From Adenophora triphylla var. japonica (lineage: Eukaryota > Streptophyta > Magnoliopsida > Asterales > Campanulaceae), in NCBI GenBank assembly GCA_022495995.1, contig JAFEMH010001473.1, positions 310,001-374,000 on the forward strand: DNA of 64,000 nucleotides, read 5' to 3'. Positions 1 to 12,319 of the stretch are shown piece after piece. The notes under the pieces were generated by a model. It was not told the origin of the DNA and ran no database searches. It saw only the letters and a list, made by a program, of their open reading frames with translations. The stretch's first letter is position 1. Each line of letters starts with the position of its first letter. A program made the translations under genes and the position numbers.

Positions 1-972
1 ACGATATCTATAAAGGCTATCATTGGCATGATCGGATTCATGATGGGAAGGATGATAAGTCAAGAAGGAATTTGTCCCTCGGAAGAGAGATGTTATGCTT
101 GGGCCCCTCGATGAGTGATAATGATGAAAGTGTATGGCCGTACCCCAATATGATTGGAATTATCATTATACTCAAGAATCGAGAAAGCATTGAACAATAA
201 CAAGTTGACAAGGACCATGACTTGTGTTCAAATATGACATCGTGAGACAAAGGGAGAAATGGAAGTACACCATTGGAAACGTGAACTCTTACGTTACATC
301 ATTTGGGTAGACCTAATGGCTTGCTAGAGTCCGCTTATGTCTTATGAGGTTCGATATGATCGAACTCATTGCCAACATGATGTAATCCTATTGGGTCACA
401 CACAACTAGAATGAATTGGTTAAACCGGAGGAAGAATGATTGAGAGGCTCGAGCGGCTACTTATGTCACGCGACATATCAAGCCAAAGGCTTGATATACC
501 GCGCGACATAATAGGCCAATACGCGTTTTTGACAACCTGTCTCTCCTAATTCGATTAGAAGAGGTATTTACACTATTGTAGTATAAATACAAGGGTTATC
601 GGACCTAAAAGCCTAGCCGAAATTTTAAAGCAAAATTCACAATCAAATTCTCCCAATATTCTTCAAGGTTTTAGATCTAGCAATCATCAAGAAGTTGTTC
701 TTGAATTCATTCAAAGGTGTGGATACCGAAAGAGGGTCTTCGCTCGTTCATCGATCAAGGCCTAGAGTTCAAGCAAGTTGAAGAACGAAGTTTGTGATTT
801 GATATCACATAATCAAATCGTTCGATAGCTCAAGACCGGAAAGCGTTTCAAGGTTGGTTTAATTCTATCTCATAGGTATTCAAATTAATTGTATAGAACG
901 GATCCTAGGGCTTCTTGGGTTTTATGTTTTTAATGCTTAATTCCGCTGCGCATGGACCCGTAAAACCCAACA
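1..972 (+). mobile_element. Right end of an LTR, probably Copia-type
   Basis: The right boundary ends in CCCAACA at 972, the usual terminus of LTRs that begin TGTTGGG, preceded by a TTCCGCTGCGC stretch often seen at the end of Copia LTRs. A TATA box (TATAAATAC, 582-590) faces right. Element A coding sequence resumes directly at 973, so this LTR interrupts A. The left end and any internal region lie outside the window. There is no convincing gene in 1-972. The Copia assignment is from memory of LTR termini and is not certain. Confidence 0.55.
462..590 (+). promoter_or_regulatory. LTR promoter with palindromes and TATA box
   Basis: TATGTCACGCGACATA (462-477) and an imperfect second copy ending GCGCGACATA (495-510) lie about 75-120 bp upstream of TATAAATAC at 582-590. 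The palindrome arms (ATGTC/GACAT) match those of element F although the LTRs are otherwise unrelated. Confidence 0.45.
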
Positions 973-3900
973 GAATTTGACAATAAGGACCGGATCCTTG
1001 GCATCGTCGGGATACCTGGAGAAAATGATGTTGACAAAGTCATCGTCGGTTATGTGATCAGAAGGGTTCTTTGTCGTGTCAACTAGTTGTTTCCACTCGC
1101 CGGATAACTGTCTGTACTGGACATTGAGTTTGACGATTTCCATGGTATTGGAGCCCTCATCTTAGGTGACCTCGTCAGAACTGGTGCCATCCTCGAAACT
1201 GAGCATGTGTATGTAAGGGTCCTCTTGCGGATCTTCCGCGTCTTCCACTCCGGAGAGTCCTGATTCATCGTCGTGTGATGGCTCAACCCAGATCAAAGGA
1301 CGTCTCATGCCCTGTCGCGAAGCTGGTGCTACTAGAAAGACCTCATGCCCTTCGTTTGAGAAAAGGGGTTCGGTGGGCAATTCTGCATGTAAGACATCCT
1401 AGACGATTGCCATACATTCATCATGAGTGTGCCAGTGCTTGTTGACCTTTATCGTGAAGATTTCTTTGCCTGGCGGGGCCAGAGAGATTGCTCGAAAGAT
1501 GCTGACAAATCTTTGATCGGAGATAGGGGGTTTGTGTGCCCGTATCATTGCGATGCTCAGGGTTTCTTTCTAGTCTGAATCCAAATTTCGGAAACGGCAG
1601 TTGAACTTGATGAACCTGACTGCTACGGGATCTTCCTGCTTGAGGACGTTGACATAGTTAGCACCTCCAGACTCTGAGGGATTCTGATGAGATTTGCCCC
1701 GATTGTCCTTTGGTCGGCATGCAGAGGTAGCCCCGGTGCCTGGCTGCGGGCACGCTTAATTGGCATTTCGGTTTCATTCCCTATGAGGAAACTGTCCCCT
1801 CTGATGACCTCGAGATCTCCTTGTCGATTTATGAACATGACATACTAATGGAGAGTGGAGGCGATGGCCTTCATGTGGTGTAGCCATGGGCATCCCAACA
1901 GAGCTGTAAATTCGGACAAAATGTCCATCACGTGGAACTTTGCTGGCACTATTTGGGTTTCGAATCAAAGCTCCAGAGTCACCGTCCCTAGAATGGGACG
2001 AGAAGTGCTGTCGTAGGCTTTGATAGTTCGGGCATATGGGATCATGTGGCCTTCATCAATGCATAAGGCTCGCATCATGCTGAGGGGAAGGACGTTGACT
2101 GCTGATCCATTATCTACCAATACCCCAGGGAGGGAGATAGTGTTGAGCCGGATAGTGATGTACAAAGCTTCATTGTGCCCCGAGGCCCCTTTTGGTAGGT
2201 ATTCATCACAGAAGGTGAGCATGCTGCCATACAGTCTGGAATTGTAGATCTGATCTCTTTCCAGAGAGGGAGAATCATCGAGCCATCCATTTCCTGTCTT
2301 TCTCTTGAGAGGCAAAGCTTTTGGTGGTGCCTCGGGATTGTGTCGAGGTAGCTTGTGGCGGTGGCCGCCCTTGGTCAGCACATTGATTGAGTGCGAGTGC
2401 CAAGTTGACTTTGACTTTCCTTTGCTGGCCCGTGCTCTGAAGTTGGGCAGGTTTAATCTTGGCTGATCCTGTGGGGGATTAGGCTTCTGGTTGGCAGTAA
2501 GGTTGCCAAGGTTTGAGGTATTCCGGTGTCCTGAAGCCTGAGCTTTGATGTCAGCAGGATGTTTCGGCTTTCCCACCCCTGTCTGCTCTGAAGCTGTGCT
2601 GCTTGAAGGGAGAGAGGACTTGCTGGAGTAGAGTACATAGTAATCGAACTTCCCGGATGGCTCTCCGAGTGTACCCACGCTGGTGTCTCCGGCTTCATAC
2701 CTTTCTTTCAATTTCTACTGAGAAGACTGTTTCTTCTGATTTCTGGGAGAATCAACCCTGATCATGTCCTGGAACTCGTACTCAAGGCATTCGGTGCAGT
2801 CACAAACATCGTACCAGATGTGGACGTCTGATGAAGACCTGGTTGGAAGAGGCGGAGAAACTGGCTCTGCGGCAATCTTCTTTGGCACCCACTCGATGGA
2901 GTTTATACTGTTCTTGTTCAGAAAGGGGTTTCTGACTGTATTAGGTCCACGAGGATGCTCCAACTTTCCCTCCTCTATCAGATTCTGGATCTCATACCGT
3001 AACCCCAGGCAGTTGTCAGTTGTGTGCCCGTGGTATTAGTGGAAGGCGCAGTATTTGCTTTTGTCGGCATTGACTACAGGATTCTTGGGTTTGTAGTTTT
3101 CAACGGGCTTGAGGAGGCCTTCTTTGATCAACCCTTCCAGCATCTTACTCAGAGGCATATCTAGCTTGTCGAAGCGTACGGAAGGCTTCTTCGTGGGGGA
3201 GTTGTTGCTTTGCTGGGCCGGGTTTCTATTGCTTGACTGTTGACCCTGATGGATGTAGTTGAAAGAAGTATCTTTCCCTTTGCCGGGGGCCGGTGCAGGA
3301 TTGAATGTAGCTGCTGATCTGTATCTGTACGGCTGTACTGTAGCCATCTTTTCCTCGAGATCCTTTTCGAATTGTGAGCCGGCATTGACCATGGCTCAGA
3401 GATCTGGAAAGAAGTGATGGCTGATGAGCGTTCTGATGGACGGCCTCAAGCAGGACTTGAAGATCCGCATTTGTTCGTCTTTGGAGAGTGGCTCAGTGAT
3501 TTCGGAGAGTTTCCAACTCCACCTCTTGTAGAATTCTCCAACGCTTTCATCTATTTTCTGCTCGGTGGTGATTAAGTCCTCACGACTTGTTTCCCACTCC
3601 AGGTTGGATCTGTACCGCTCTAGGAAGATATTGCTGATCTTATCCCAGGTATGGCGATCTGCAGGCTTGACACTTAGGAACCACCGTAACGCTGAACTCT
3701 TGAGAGTATGCTGGAAATGATCGGCATTTGCTGGAGAGTTGCTCCTTTTGCTCTCATGCCGAGAACATAGGTGTCAACATGCGTCTGTGGACATTCAGTT
3801 CCGTCGAATCGATCCATTTCTGGCATTCTGAACTTAGTAGGGAGAGGCGTGACCATTCCCGGATCTGTGGATCTGAGCGTTTCTTGCTTTGAGCCGCCTA

Positions 3901-4539
3901 TGCTGGCTTTCAGATCTTTCATTTGTTCGACCATCCAGGCAAAGGCTGGGTCCAGTGGTGGACTTTGAGGCTCGGTGTCGGGTGCTGCCATGTGAGAGGC
4001 AGTAATTGGAGGTGGGAGGCTTGATATATGTGGATATATGGGGGCCTTTTCGGGACTGTATTTGGGTTTGTCCCCGATGTTTTGAGGTTCGTGTATAGGC
4101 AATGGGTTAAACCCGGGAGGGTATTGAAGGATATTGATATCTGTTTGAGATGGTCCAGCGGTGCGCTGGTTGTACTGAGTGATGGGGTAGTACTGGCTTG
4201 TCCTCATATGATGGGGGTGCCTTGAGAGGTGGCAACATGAAGCCTTGGTCGGCTGTTTCCTTGGTTTGAAGGAATCCCGTAACTTGGCAGGGGAGGAACC
4301 TAGTTGAAGGCTTGAGGAGCTGATCGGGGAGGATCGTCATCCTCGATTTGGACGAAAGTACCGTCTGGTTGGGGGATAGCTGCTATACCTCGCTCATTCA
4401 GAAGCTGTACCACGAAATTCTGCTGATCTTCTTTCTGCCTTTTGTGAACCTCACAGGCCCGGATGGCTTCTTCCAATGTCATATCTGTTACCAGTGGCGG
4501 GGTTCCGTTCTCGTCACGATTTCTCGGTGAGCTTGACAT
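973..4539 (-). pseudogene. gag-protease polyprotein remnant of element A
   Basis: Decayed Gag-protease region read right to left. The conserved Gag start (MSSSPRNRDENG) is at 4539. The Gag core follows (FRMPEMDRFDGTECPQTH), then a zinc knuckle near 3060-3010 (CAFH-x-YHGHTTDNC) interrupted by a TAA at 3036. A Cys motif CDCTEC (about 2800) precedes the aspartic protease (VLVDNGSAVNVLP, about 2100-2125). Past the protease the frame is broken many times; at 1143-980 a conserved linker module is readable (LSGEWKQL...DDFVNIIFSRYP). At least one frameshift separates the first 170 codons from the Gag core. Not functional. The upstream frame is also open to 4716 and contains a conserved FPAASRKWFRI segment, so translation could begin earlier. 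Confidence 0.85.
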
Positions 4540-5836
4540 GTCGGAAAGTCTGGCTGAAGGAACTGAGGGAACCGAAGAACTGTCTGATGCGGCCGTAATC
4601 GCAATTCGCGAGGCGGCGGCCGGAATTCTGAACCACTTTCTGCTCGCTGCAGGGAACGAAAGGCAGGGTTTAGGTTTTGGAAAGGGTATTTGGCTCAGGG
4701 TTTCGGGCTTGTGCAATGTGCAGTTACCGATTAATGTTTACTTAAAATGCATTTTCTCAGAGTCCTAATTGGTTGGAAAAGATCGTGTCTTCTTTTTCGC
4801 AACTAACCTAGGGCTGGAATCAGTGGATCTCTTCACTACTTTTATAAGCCCCTCGTTTTTCACCTGTAAATTGTCTTCCCGGGATGGACAATCCCGAGCG
4901 AGGGTCCTATAAGGCAAGCGAGTTCCACTGACAAAGGAAAAAGTGAACTTAAGGCTAGCTGGTCATGTAAACTTTCAACGTATGTGACATGCGGGTCACA
5001 GTCGAAGTCAACGTCCTTAAGTTAAGGCAGAAATTGAGCTGAAATTTCGGCATGACCTCTCCTGACTCGGTTGCGCGAGGGGCCTTAGCTTTTGGCGTTG
5101 GCCAAGTTGTGGCTGGCATGGTGCATACGTTGAGGGTTTGATGACACAGTGTCACATTGAACCTTCGGGTATGTTTTTAGCGTGGCTCCACATCAAAGTC
5201 AAGGCTGAAAAGCTAAGACTTCGGGTCGGGAACGACCTTCGATCTGAACTTTTAAATTTGACTTGTGAGGGAGATCGGTGTAAAAGCATACACTTAGGTT
5301 TTATGACACGTACTAAGCCAAAAACCAACCGGGGTCTTGGACGAAGTGTGACACAAAGTGTGCATGGATTACACGGGCTAGGATGGGCTGTTAGGGAAGA
5401 CCCCGTGCGTGCTTGAAAGGTGTCTGGCAGAACAATCAAGCTGCAACTGAACGGTCATCCCGGGTTGAGGGTCGTAGTGTGCAGTGTACTGAGGCAGCAA
5501 GTGCGCGTAGCGTGCGGTGTACTAAGGCAGCATTGCAAGTTGTGTGCGGTCACTAAATTCTTTTTTCAGAGAAAAATAGAAATTTTAAGAATGCGTTTTA
5601 AAGAATTTATGCGCAGTTCGAAAATTAGCATGGAAATCAAGTATGAGCGAAAATGCATGAACATGTTATGATTTTGGATGAGATGAAAATGCAACATCTT
5701 TTTTTTCTTTTTGTTTCGAAAATAGTTTGATGTTTTGATCAACACACGCACACAAAAACGAGGAAGGGTAAACGAAAGTTTGACCCACAGAATGTTTTTA
5801 AAACAACGGTAGTTTTGAAAAACATTGTTCGAAATC
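4540..5836 (-). other. Leader (5' UTR) of element A with structured hairpin
   Basis: Non-coding leader between PBS and gag, homologous to the leaders of Y, X, F and E. It contains the conserved two-level hairpin at 4842-4911 (outer arms TATAGGACCCTCG / CGAGGGGCTTATA in element sense; inner stem closed by a TGTCC loop). It also has a short palindrome TGACACAGTGTCA near 5142-5154 and two to three copies of a 35-bp GC-rich repeat at 5464-5545. I see no gene here. Confidence 0.7.
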
Positions 5837-5853
5837 CACAGCGGAGTCGCCAA
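5837..5853 (-). other. Primer binding site of element A
   Basis: In element sense TTGGCGACTCCGCTGTG sits one base after the LTR end (TTTCA). The same site occurs in Y, X, E and F. Ogre-type elements are reported to prime with tRNA-Arg; the tRNA identity is inferred and not checked here. Confidence 0.7.
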
Positions 5854-6529
5854 CTGAAATTACCCGGATCGCGCTCGGAACGCGGCGAGCGGTTCTTTCG
5901 ATGGACTTCACTTGGGGAAGAGATTCGCCACGCGGTTTTGTATTATGAGCCGAAACGTTGAGAATGGCTGAGTTTGAAAAAGGGGGGTCGTTTTAATTGG
6001 TAGCCAAAACTCAAAAAAGGCTTTTGAAAATGGGACGTTTTGATTGATAGCCAAAACTTGACAAAAGGCTTTTTAGGACCAGAGATTGTTAGGTTCGGAG
6101 GTCACGTTACGTTTCGGGAAGAGTATATTGAGATCACCCGAAACGCCTCATATGACGAGTCTTTCTACATTTCTCGAAATTGTGTGTGTTGCATTTTTGA
6201 AAAGGAACTTGAATGACAACTTCAATCTTGGTTTTAATGACAAACATTGATTTTATGATAAAAACGAGTGTTTGAATGACAAACGTCGGTTTTGAGTTGC
6301 TTTAAAAAAGGAGTTCGAATGACGAACTTAAATATTTAGTTTGAATGTCAAACGTTGATTTTAATGAAAAGATCGTTTGAATGTCAAACGTCGGGTTTGG
6401 AGTCGAAAATGAGCGTTTGGATGCCAAACGTCGATTTTGCGTTGTTTCTGAAAAGGAGTTCGAATGACAAACTCCGGTTTTGAACCGGGCATTACATTGT
6501 GACCAATTTTATGAAAAGAGGTATTAAAT

Positions 6530-6830
6530 GATATGCGATCAACGAGTCGTTTTGTGACTCGGACTTTTATAAGTAAATACTATCACGAACCGAATGGCTC
6601 GGACTTGTAAATGACAGTATTTAAAGTGCGATATCAACGGAATCAAACGATCCGGACAGTAAAGATGCGATCGACGAGCCAAACGGCTCGGAGTTGTAAA
6701 GGTACATAAATTAAATGAAGATATCGACGGATCAAACGATCCGGATTTTGTAAATGACGATCACGAACCAAACGGTTCGGACGGTAAAAAAAGCGAATCG
6801 AAGGATCACACGATCCAGGCTGTAAATGAC
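6530..6830 (-). repeat. Ladder of covarying hairpins in the A LTR
   Basis: Five to six units spaced about 50-65 bp, each with a five- to seven-base stem around an AAAC-type loop. Examples are GAGCC-AAAC-GGCTC, GGATC-AAAC-GATCC, GAACC-AAAC-GGTTC and GGATC-ACAC-GATCC. Stem bases change on both sides while the loop stays nearly constant. Confidence 0.7.
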
Positions 6831-7257
6831 ATAAACGTACAAAACGGAACTGGAACGCCGTTTTAACCCGAAATTACTTCTCTTACGGGAGAGAAGATGA
6901 TTAAGGGGTAAAACGTATTGAGCCCCGTAGACGGCGTTACGTCTACATTTCGAAAGTTTCGACCGAAATGATAATAGCATTTGACGCGTAAATCGAGGTG
7001 AAACGAGTTTTTTAGCGAGAGAGAGTGTTACCTATGGCTAGGGGTTGACTCTTTGACTTGGTTTACGTATACGGGATACGGTTTGAGTGTTTGAAAGGGT
7101 GTTTCGAAGGTGTTTAGTTTGTGTTTGGTCGGAAAACAGGATTTTCACGCAAATCGAGACAAAACGGGGCTCGGGAGAGGGTAGAATAGCTTAGAATCGT
7201 GAGGTTTTTGGAGAGAGTGAATATTTTTCATCCTCCTTTCGAATTTGACAGCCCTTT

Positions 7258-7387
7258 TATTTATAGGGTGAATTTGTAAAACAGGCCGTCCAGCCAGTTC
7301 CTCATTTTGGGTGGTTTTTGGGCATTTTGGAAAATTGGAGAACTTGATGAGAATTCTGGTTTCTCCAGTAAAACAGGCCAGACGGCC
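7258..7387 (-). promoter_or_regulatory. LTR promoter of element A
   Basis: A minus-strand TATA box (CTATAAATAA, 7258-7266) is followed upstream by GGCCGTCCAGCC (7284-7295) and GGCCAGACGGCC (7376-7387). Each palindrome-like site is flanked by the same AAAACA / CAGTT context, so they are two copies of one site. Confidence 0.55.
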
Positions 7388-7791
7388 AGTTTCTCAATTT
7401 CAGGGGCATTTTGGTCTTTTCACCCTCGAATTTGATTGATGTTGATTTGGGGAGCTAGGCATGCGTGCCATGTGTCCCGATGACTCACCAGGACTAGGGT
7501 TTTTGTCCCGTTATTCCCGGTTTTGTCCGTTTTTTAAAATACTGTCCAGAAAATGTCCGAAACGCCCCCAAAAAGTCCTGAAAAGTGCGTTTTTCGAGGA
7601 AAGTTGTACTTTTACGTGTGATAACGTGTGTTGAGTACACTTTGATGTCGGGATGCACGGGGTAGTCCCGGGATGTCTCGTTGACTCGAGAGCAGGGAGC
7701 TTAACAGGTTTCGGTTAACCTGGAAAGGGCCAGTTAATGGATTCCGGTTAACTTCTAACGGATTTTGACGATCCGGATTTGGGTACTTACA

Positions 7792-9018
7792 GTTAATTTG
7801 CACTATTTAAATCAATTTTCAAGGGTCGAATCCACAGACACTCGTGTGGAACAATTATATTTTATTAGTGCAAAAGTAACCAAGGTTTTTTTTGATTGGT
7901 TGATTTATTAAACTAAGAAATCAAGAATTAAAAGCAAACAAAGATATCAATACGCAAGGGATTCATGAATTGGGAATTATAACAATTAACACTTTATGCT
8001 TTATTTCAAAGGGGATAAATGAATCAATCTCATTCAAGGGTTTGTTCACAAAATATTAGGGTTGGGACGTTTGTTGTGTGGATTTCAACCCTAATAATTT
8101 CTCTCTTTGTTAATATCTTTTGTGAGGTCAATAAGAACATTCAAGAAATTCCATTTAAATCATAAGAACATTAGAACATAGAACGTTTGACTTCTTGGTC
8201 TTTCATCAATTGAATCTAATAATCTCAACAATGGTCAATATATAAACTTTCCACGTGAGTGCAACAATTTATACCCAATTAAATTCAAATGCTAAAAGTA
8301 TCTTAACATAAAATTGAAACCTAAGAACAATCTTTAAGAATGTTGAGAAGAACAAGAATGAGAAAGAAAAAGAGATAGAAAGAATTAAAACCTTAGAATA
8401 AAAATCCAATTGTTAATCACCCAATGCACGAACCAAGTATTTAGTCACGAAGGGCCATAAAAACAAAAGAATAAAAACGTGAATAAAATCTTGATATCCT
8501 TGTGTTCAAAACTTGTTAAAATCTAACTAGGAAATATAAGGTAAAAAGAACATGATATAAAAACTAATCAAGGGTTGTTTATATAGTAGGAGAGAAAGGA
8601 TATATGTGCGGCCCAAGGAAACCTCCAAAATCCTTGTAGAATCCGGAATAAGGCATTCCCAACCCATCCACAATCTGCCTGACTCGTATAGAGAGCGGTC
8701 GCTCCCTCACTATGGGGGCGATAGCTCTCAGTCTCTGGAATTTTCGCGCGTTCGCTCTACTATTCAGCGCGTTTTGTCTACTTCTTCTGGAAAAAGGGCG
8801 CGCCCGCCCCCTTTTAGGGGTGCCGTCGCCCTCAGCTTCTTTTCAACTTTAATCCATCCTTTTCTATCCTTTTGCATTTCAACCCTTATACTTACAAAAC
8901 CACTAGAAAAGACATCAAATAACCTAAGTTCAAGCATAAAATAGGTCTAAAACATATCCTTTAGATGGGTGAAACCATATCCATCAATCTCCTTCTAGGA
9001 TCTCATTGGGGCTTCACA
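7792..9018 (-). mobile_element. Probable LTR fragment of another retrotransposon
   Basis: AT-rich 1.2-kb stretch without a credible gene. Read on the minus strand it begins TGTGAAGCCCCAATG at 9018, has a TATA-like TACTATATAAAC near 8577-8588, and towards 7830 carries CTGTGGATTCGACCC, a phrase typical of the ends of some plant gypsy LTRs. Upstream of the TATA is an inverted repeat (8691-8729) with 16-base arms, three mismatches and a 7-base loop. Family and boundaries are uncertain. Confidence 0.4.
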
Positions 9019-9031
9019 TAAAAATCGTAAC

Positions 9032-11431
9032 ATGCTATCCAAAGCCTTGGCCCAAGTCTTAGTGCCAAATGATTCTACTCCTGAAAACCTCACTCAAATG
9101 ATTAGCAACATCAAATTTGGCAATGTCATCTCCTTTACTGATTTAGACTTGCCACTATACGAGACAGATCTTCAAGAAGCCTTGTTAGTTACTGCCAAAG
9201 TACTTGGTCACAAAATGCCTCGAATCCTGATTGATAATGGCTCGACAATCAATCTTTTGCCAAGATCGACAACTTATTCAAGGGGAAGGACAAAAAGTCC
9301 CTCATAGCGATTCTCAGAAAATTCATAGACGTGTTCGCGTGGTCCTATAAAGATATGTCAGGCTAAATCCTTCAAACGTCGAGCACAAGATACCACTACA
9401 GCGAGTCAAGCGGAAACTCCGTCGAATTAAGCCAGAATGGTTAATGCAAGTTAAGGAAGAGATTATGAAACTTCTTATTGTTGGATTCATCAAAGTAATG
9501 AAATATCCCGAATGGTCGGAAAATACAGTCCAAGTGACCAAGGCAAACATAAATATAAAAGTTTGCGTGGAATTTAGGGATCTCAACAAAGCATCTCCAT
9601 AGTATGATTTTCCACTTCCTAATATAGACATGCTCGTTGACACAACAACAACTTACGATGTCCGCTCATATGTGGATGGATTTGCTGGATACAATCAAAT
9701 CCTCATGGCTGAAGAGAACCAACATAAAAGAATGTTTACCACACCTTAAGGGACGTTCTGTTATAAGGTCATGCCATTCGGACTATAAAAGGCCGGAGTC
9801 ACTTACCAGAAAGCGATAACTGTGCTATTCCATGACATGATCCATAAAGAGAGAATTATATGCGGATGATATGATAATCCATTCCAAAGGCTATGTTGGC
9901 CAACACATGATAGATCTCCGAAAATTCTTTGAGAGACTAAGACTTCACAAGATGAGACTGAATTTGACAAAATATGCATTCAGAGTTGTTAAAGGGAAAG
10001 TCCTTGGATATATGGTCATAGAGCGCATCATAGAAGCTGACCCCACTAAGATAAAAGCCATCATCGACATGCCTCCATCAAGAACTCGGAAACAAGTGAT
10101 GGGATTTATGGGATGATTACAATACATTAGTCGCTTTGTCAACCAATTCACGACAATGTGCGATCCCATCTTCAAGCTACTCAAGAAAAATGCCTCACAA
10201 GAATGGACATGAGAATGTCAAAGAGCCGTCGAGGAAGTTAAGAAATACTTAACCTTCCCACCTATATTGGTCCCTCCACACAAGGCCAAGCCACTGCTAC
10301 TATAATTGATAGTCAATGACAACGCATTAGGGGCTATGCTAGCTCAAGAACCAACTGAGTCATGCAAGGAAAATTCCATATTCTTTGTCAGTCAAAGGTT
10401 CCAGGGAAGCAAACTCAACTACTTTGCACTCGAAAAATTGTGCACAACGTCTTAAGCCATACTTGGAGTCTTACCTTGTTTGACTCATAGCAAGGATGGA
10501 CCCTATCAAATATATCTTTGAGAAGTCCAACATGTCCTTACGAGTTGCCAAATGGTACTTTATGATCGCGGGATATGATATCACTTACGTCAAACAGAAA
10601 TCCATCAGGGGGAGAGTATTCGCAGATCAGTTAACCGAATTTTCATGTGACGAAGCAAAGGGCAAAGACCCGTGATTCCCATATGAAGACATCATGCATA
10701 TAGAGAATGAAAGTACGTGGCAATTAATTTTTTTATGGCGCAACCAATAAGAAAGGCTATGGTATTGGCATGCTACTAGTAGATCCAACTTATGTATACA
10801 CTCCACTCACCATCCGCATTACTTTGGGGCTACAAACAATATCGCAGAATATGAAGCTTGCATAGCAGGGCTTGAAGCAACCTTAAAAAGAAATGTGACC
10901 GAACTTGAAGTATTTGGGGACTCACAATAATTCATCAACCAGACACTTAAAAAGTGGAAGATTCATCCCACACTACAGAAATACAATGCCCTTATCAAAG
11001 ACTTGGGGAAACAATTCAAAGAAGTCACTTTCCACTATCTCCCAAGAGATAAGAATCGCTTTGCAGATGCTCTAGCTATGCTAGCTTCCTTAGTAGAGAT
11101 CCATGAAGGAAAAATGGTTAAGCCATTTAAAGTAACTTAGCGAACAACTCCCGCTTACTGCTCAGTCATTGACCTACATGATTATAGCGACGATTGGTCT
11201 TTCAAATGTGCATCAATATACTCCGCTGATGACCAAGACAAGAAGCCATGGAATTATGACATCTCAAATTTTCGTTCGAATGGTACGCTCTCGCCCGAGA
11301 CTGAGAAGAAGGCTCAATTGGCTCTAAAAAATATTGGCTATATAATTTGTCATCATAGGGGATCGTCTTTACGAGAAACATTATAAGAACGACCTCATTT
11401 GTGCCGATGAAGAAAAATCACAAGAGGCTAT
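9032..11431 (+). pseudogene. Decayed protease-RT-RNase H of element Z
   Basis: Degenerate gypsy pol on the plus strand. The protease motif LIDNGSTINLLP is at about 9226-9262, and RT starts near 9325 (FIDVFAWSYKDM). The region of the RT active site (about 9855-9880) is damaged: the Y-V-D-D motif is interrupted. The thumb/connection segment (LRKFFERLRLHKMRLN, 9914-9962) and the RNase H part (KYEACIAGLEATLKRN, about 10845-10895) are recognisable, as is NRFADALAMLASL near 11054-11092. Numerous stops and frameshifts. The reading ends at 11431, where the LTR of Y begins just before the integrase zinc finger. More diverged than the pol of E, so probably an older copy or a sister family. Confidence 0.8.
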
Positions 11432-11790
11432 TGTAAGTACCCAAATTTGGATCGTTAAAATCCGTTAATTCACACTTTCCAAATTAACGAGACTTTCCAG
11501 GACTGTCCCGATCATTCAAAATTAAAGTGTATTAAAAATACGTTCGAATACGTGAAAAATATCACTTTTCCAAAAATACGCGATTTCCTAGAATTTTCGG
11601 GACTTTTCGGGACTTGTTTTCGACATTTATTCGGGCAATTATTTAACAAAACAGTTAAAATATGACCAAAAGACCAAAATGCCCTTACTTAGTGGCTAAT
11701 TATGCCACGTGTCACAAATGCACAAACCCAAGGGTCAAACCAATCACATCAAAAATCAAAAAGACCAAAATACCCTCAGGCTCCAAGACT

Positions 11791-11833
11791 GGTCGGCTGA
11801 CCTGTTTTTCCCCTTGAAATTGCCTATAAATAG
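11791..11833 (+). promoter_or_regulatory. LTR promoter of element Y
   Basis: GGTCGGCTGACC (arms GGTC/GACC) ends 21 bp upstream of CTATAAATAG. Flanking ACT and TGTTTT match the two palindromes in the A LTR. Confidence 0.55.
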
Positions 11834-12319
11834 CAGCCTCCCCTTTCACTTTAAACCGCAACATTTCTTACCCCAAACTCCCTTCAACACTCCCCAGCCA
11901 TTTTCAGCCCCCAAAACCCTCCCGAAATGTCGTTGAAATGACGGAAATTCGAGTGCAAACGAGAGTTAACTAGAGGAGGTTCTGCCTACGTGAGAGTAGA
12001 ATTTCTCTCCTCTTTAAACACCGTAAAGCAACCCACTCGAGGTGAATCCCTCATTTCCTATACAAACACATACCCTAGGAAGATAGAGCCAAAACCAAAC
12101 ATTGGTAGACTCTCCTTCTGAATCTAAAATTTCATCTCTTTTTTATGTCTTTTCGCTATTTCTGTTCCTATCAAACTCTTCAAAATGTAGACACTACGTT
12201 GTCTCCAAGTCAAGAAATGACCCTCTCTCTATTACTCTTCTCTTTCGAAAAGAGTAATTTAGAGTTAAAATGTGAGATCTTGACTCATCATTTATCACTT
12301 TATCTTATTACGTCATTTA

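Larger units (their letters stand above)
973..7791 (-). mobile_element. Element A: Ty3/gypsy Tat/Ogre-like, 3' part missing
   Basis: Reading on the minus strand, the element runs from a 5' LTR (7791 to 5855) through a PBS, a 1.3-kb leader and gag-protease remnants to 973, where the Copia-like LTR begins. RT, integrase and the 3' LTR are not in the window. The LTR is of the same family as that of element Y: both start TGTAAGTACCCAAAT and share repeated hairpin units downstream of the TATA box. The base after the LTR starts GTTAA (7792-7796), the candidate target-site duplication, which cannot be confirmed without the other end. Confidence 0.85.
5855..7791 (-). repeat. 5' LTR of element A
   Basis: About 1.94 kb, starting (minus strand) TGTAAGTACCC at 7791 and ending ATTTCA at 5855. 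The U3 part holds palindromes and a TATA box near 7258-7387. Downstream of the TATA the LTR carries runs of short repeats (about 6190-6500) and covarying hairpin units (6530-6830). No gene is supported within it. Confidence 0.85.

Noticed and set aside
8606..8944. 112-codon plus-strand frame
   Set aside because: Lies in the LTR-like fragment over the inverted repeat; no conservation seen.
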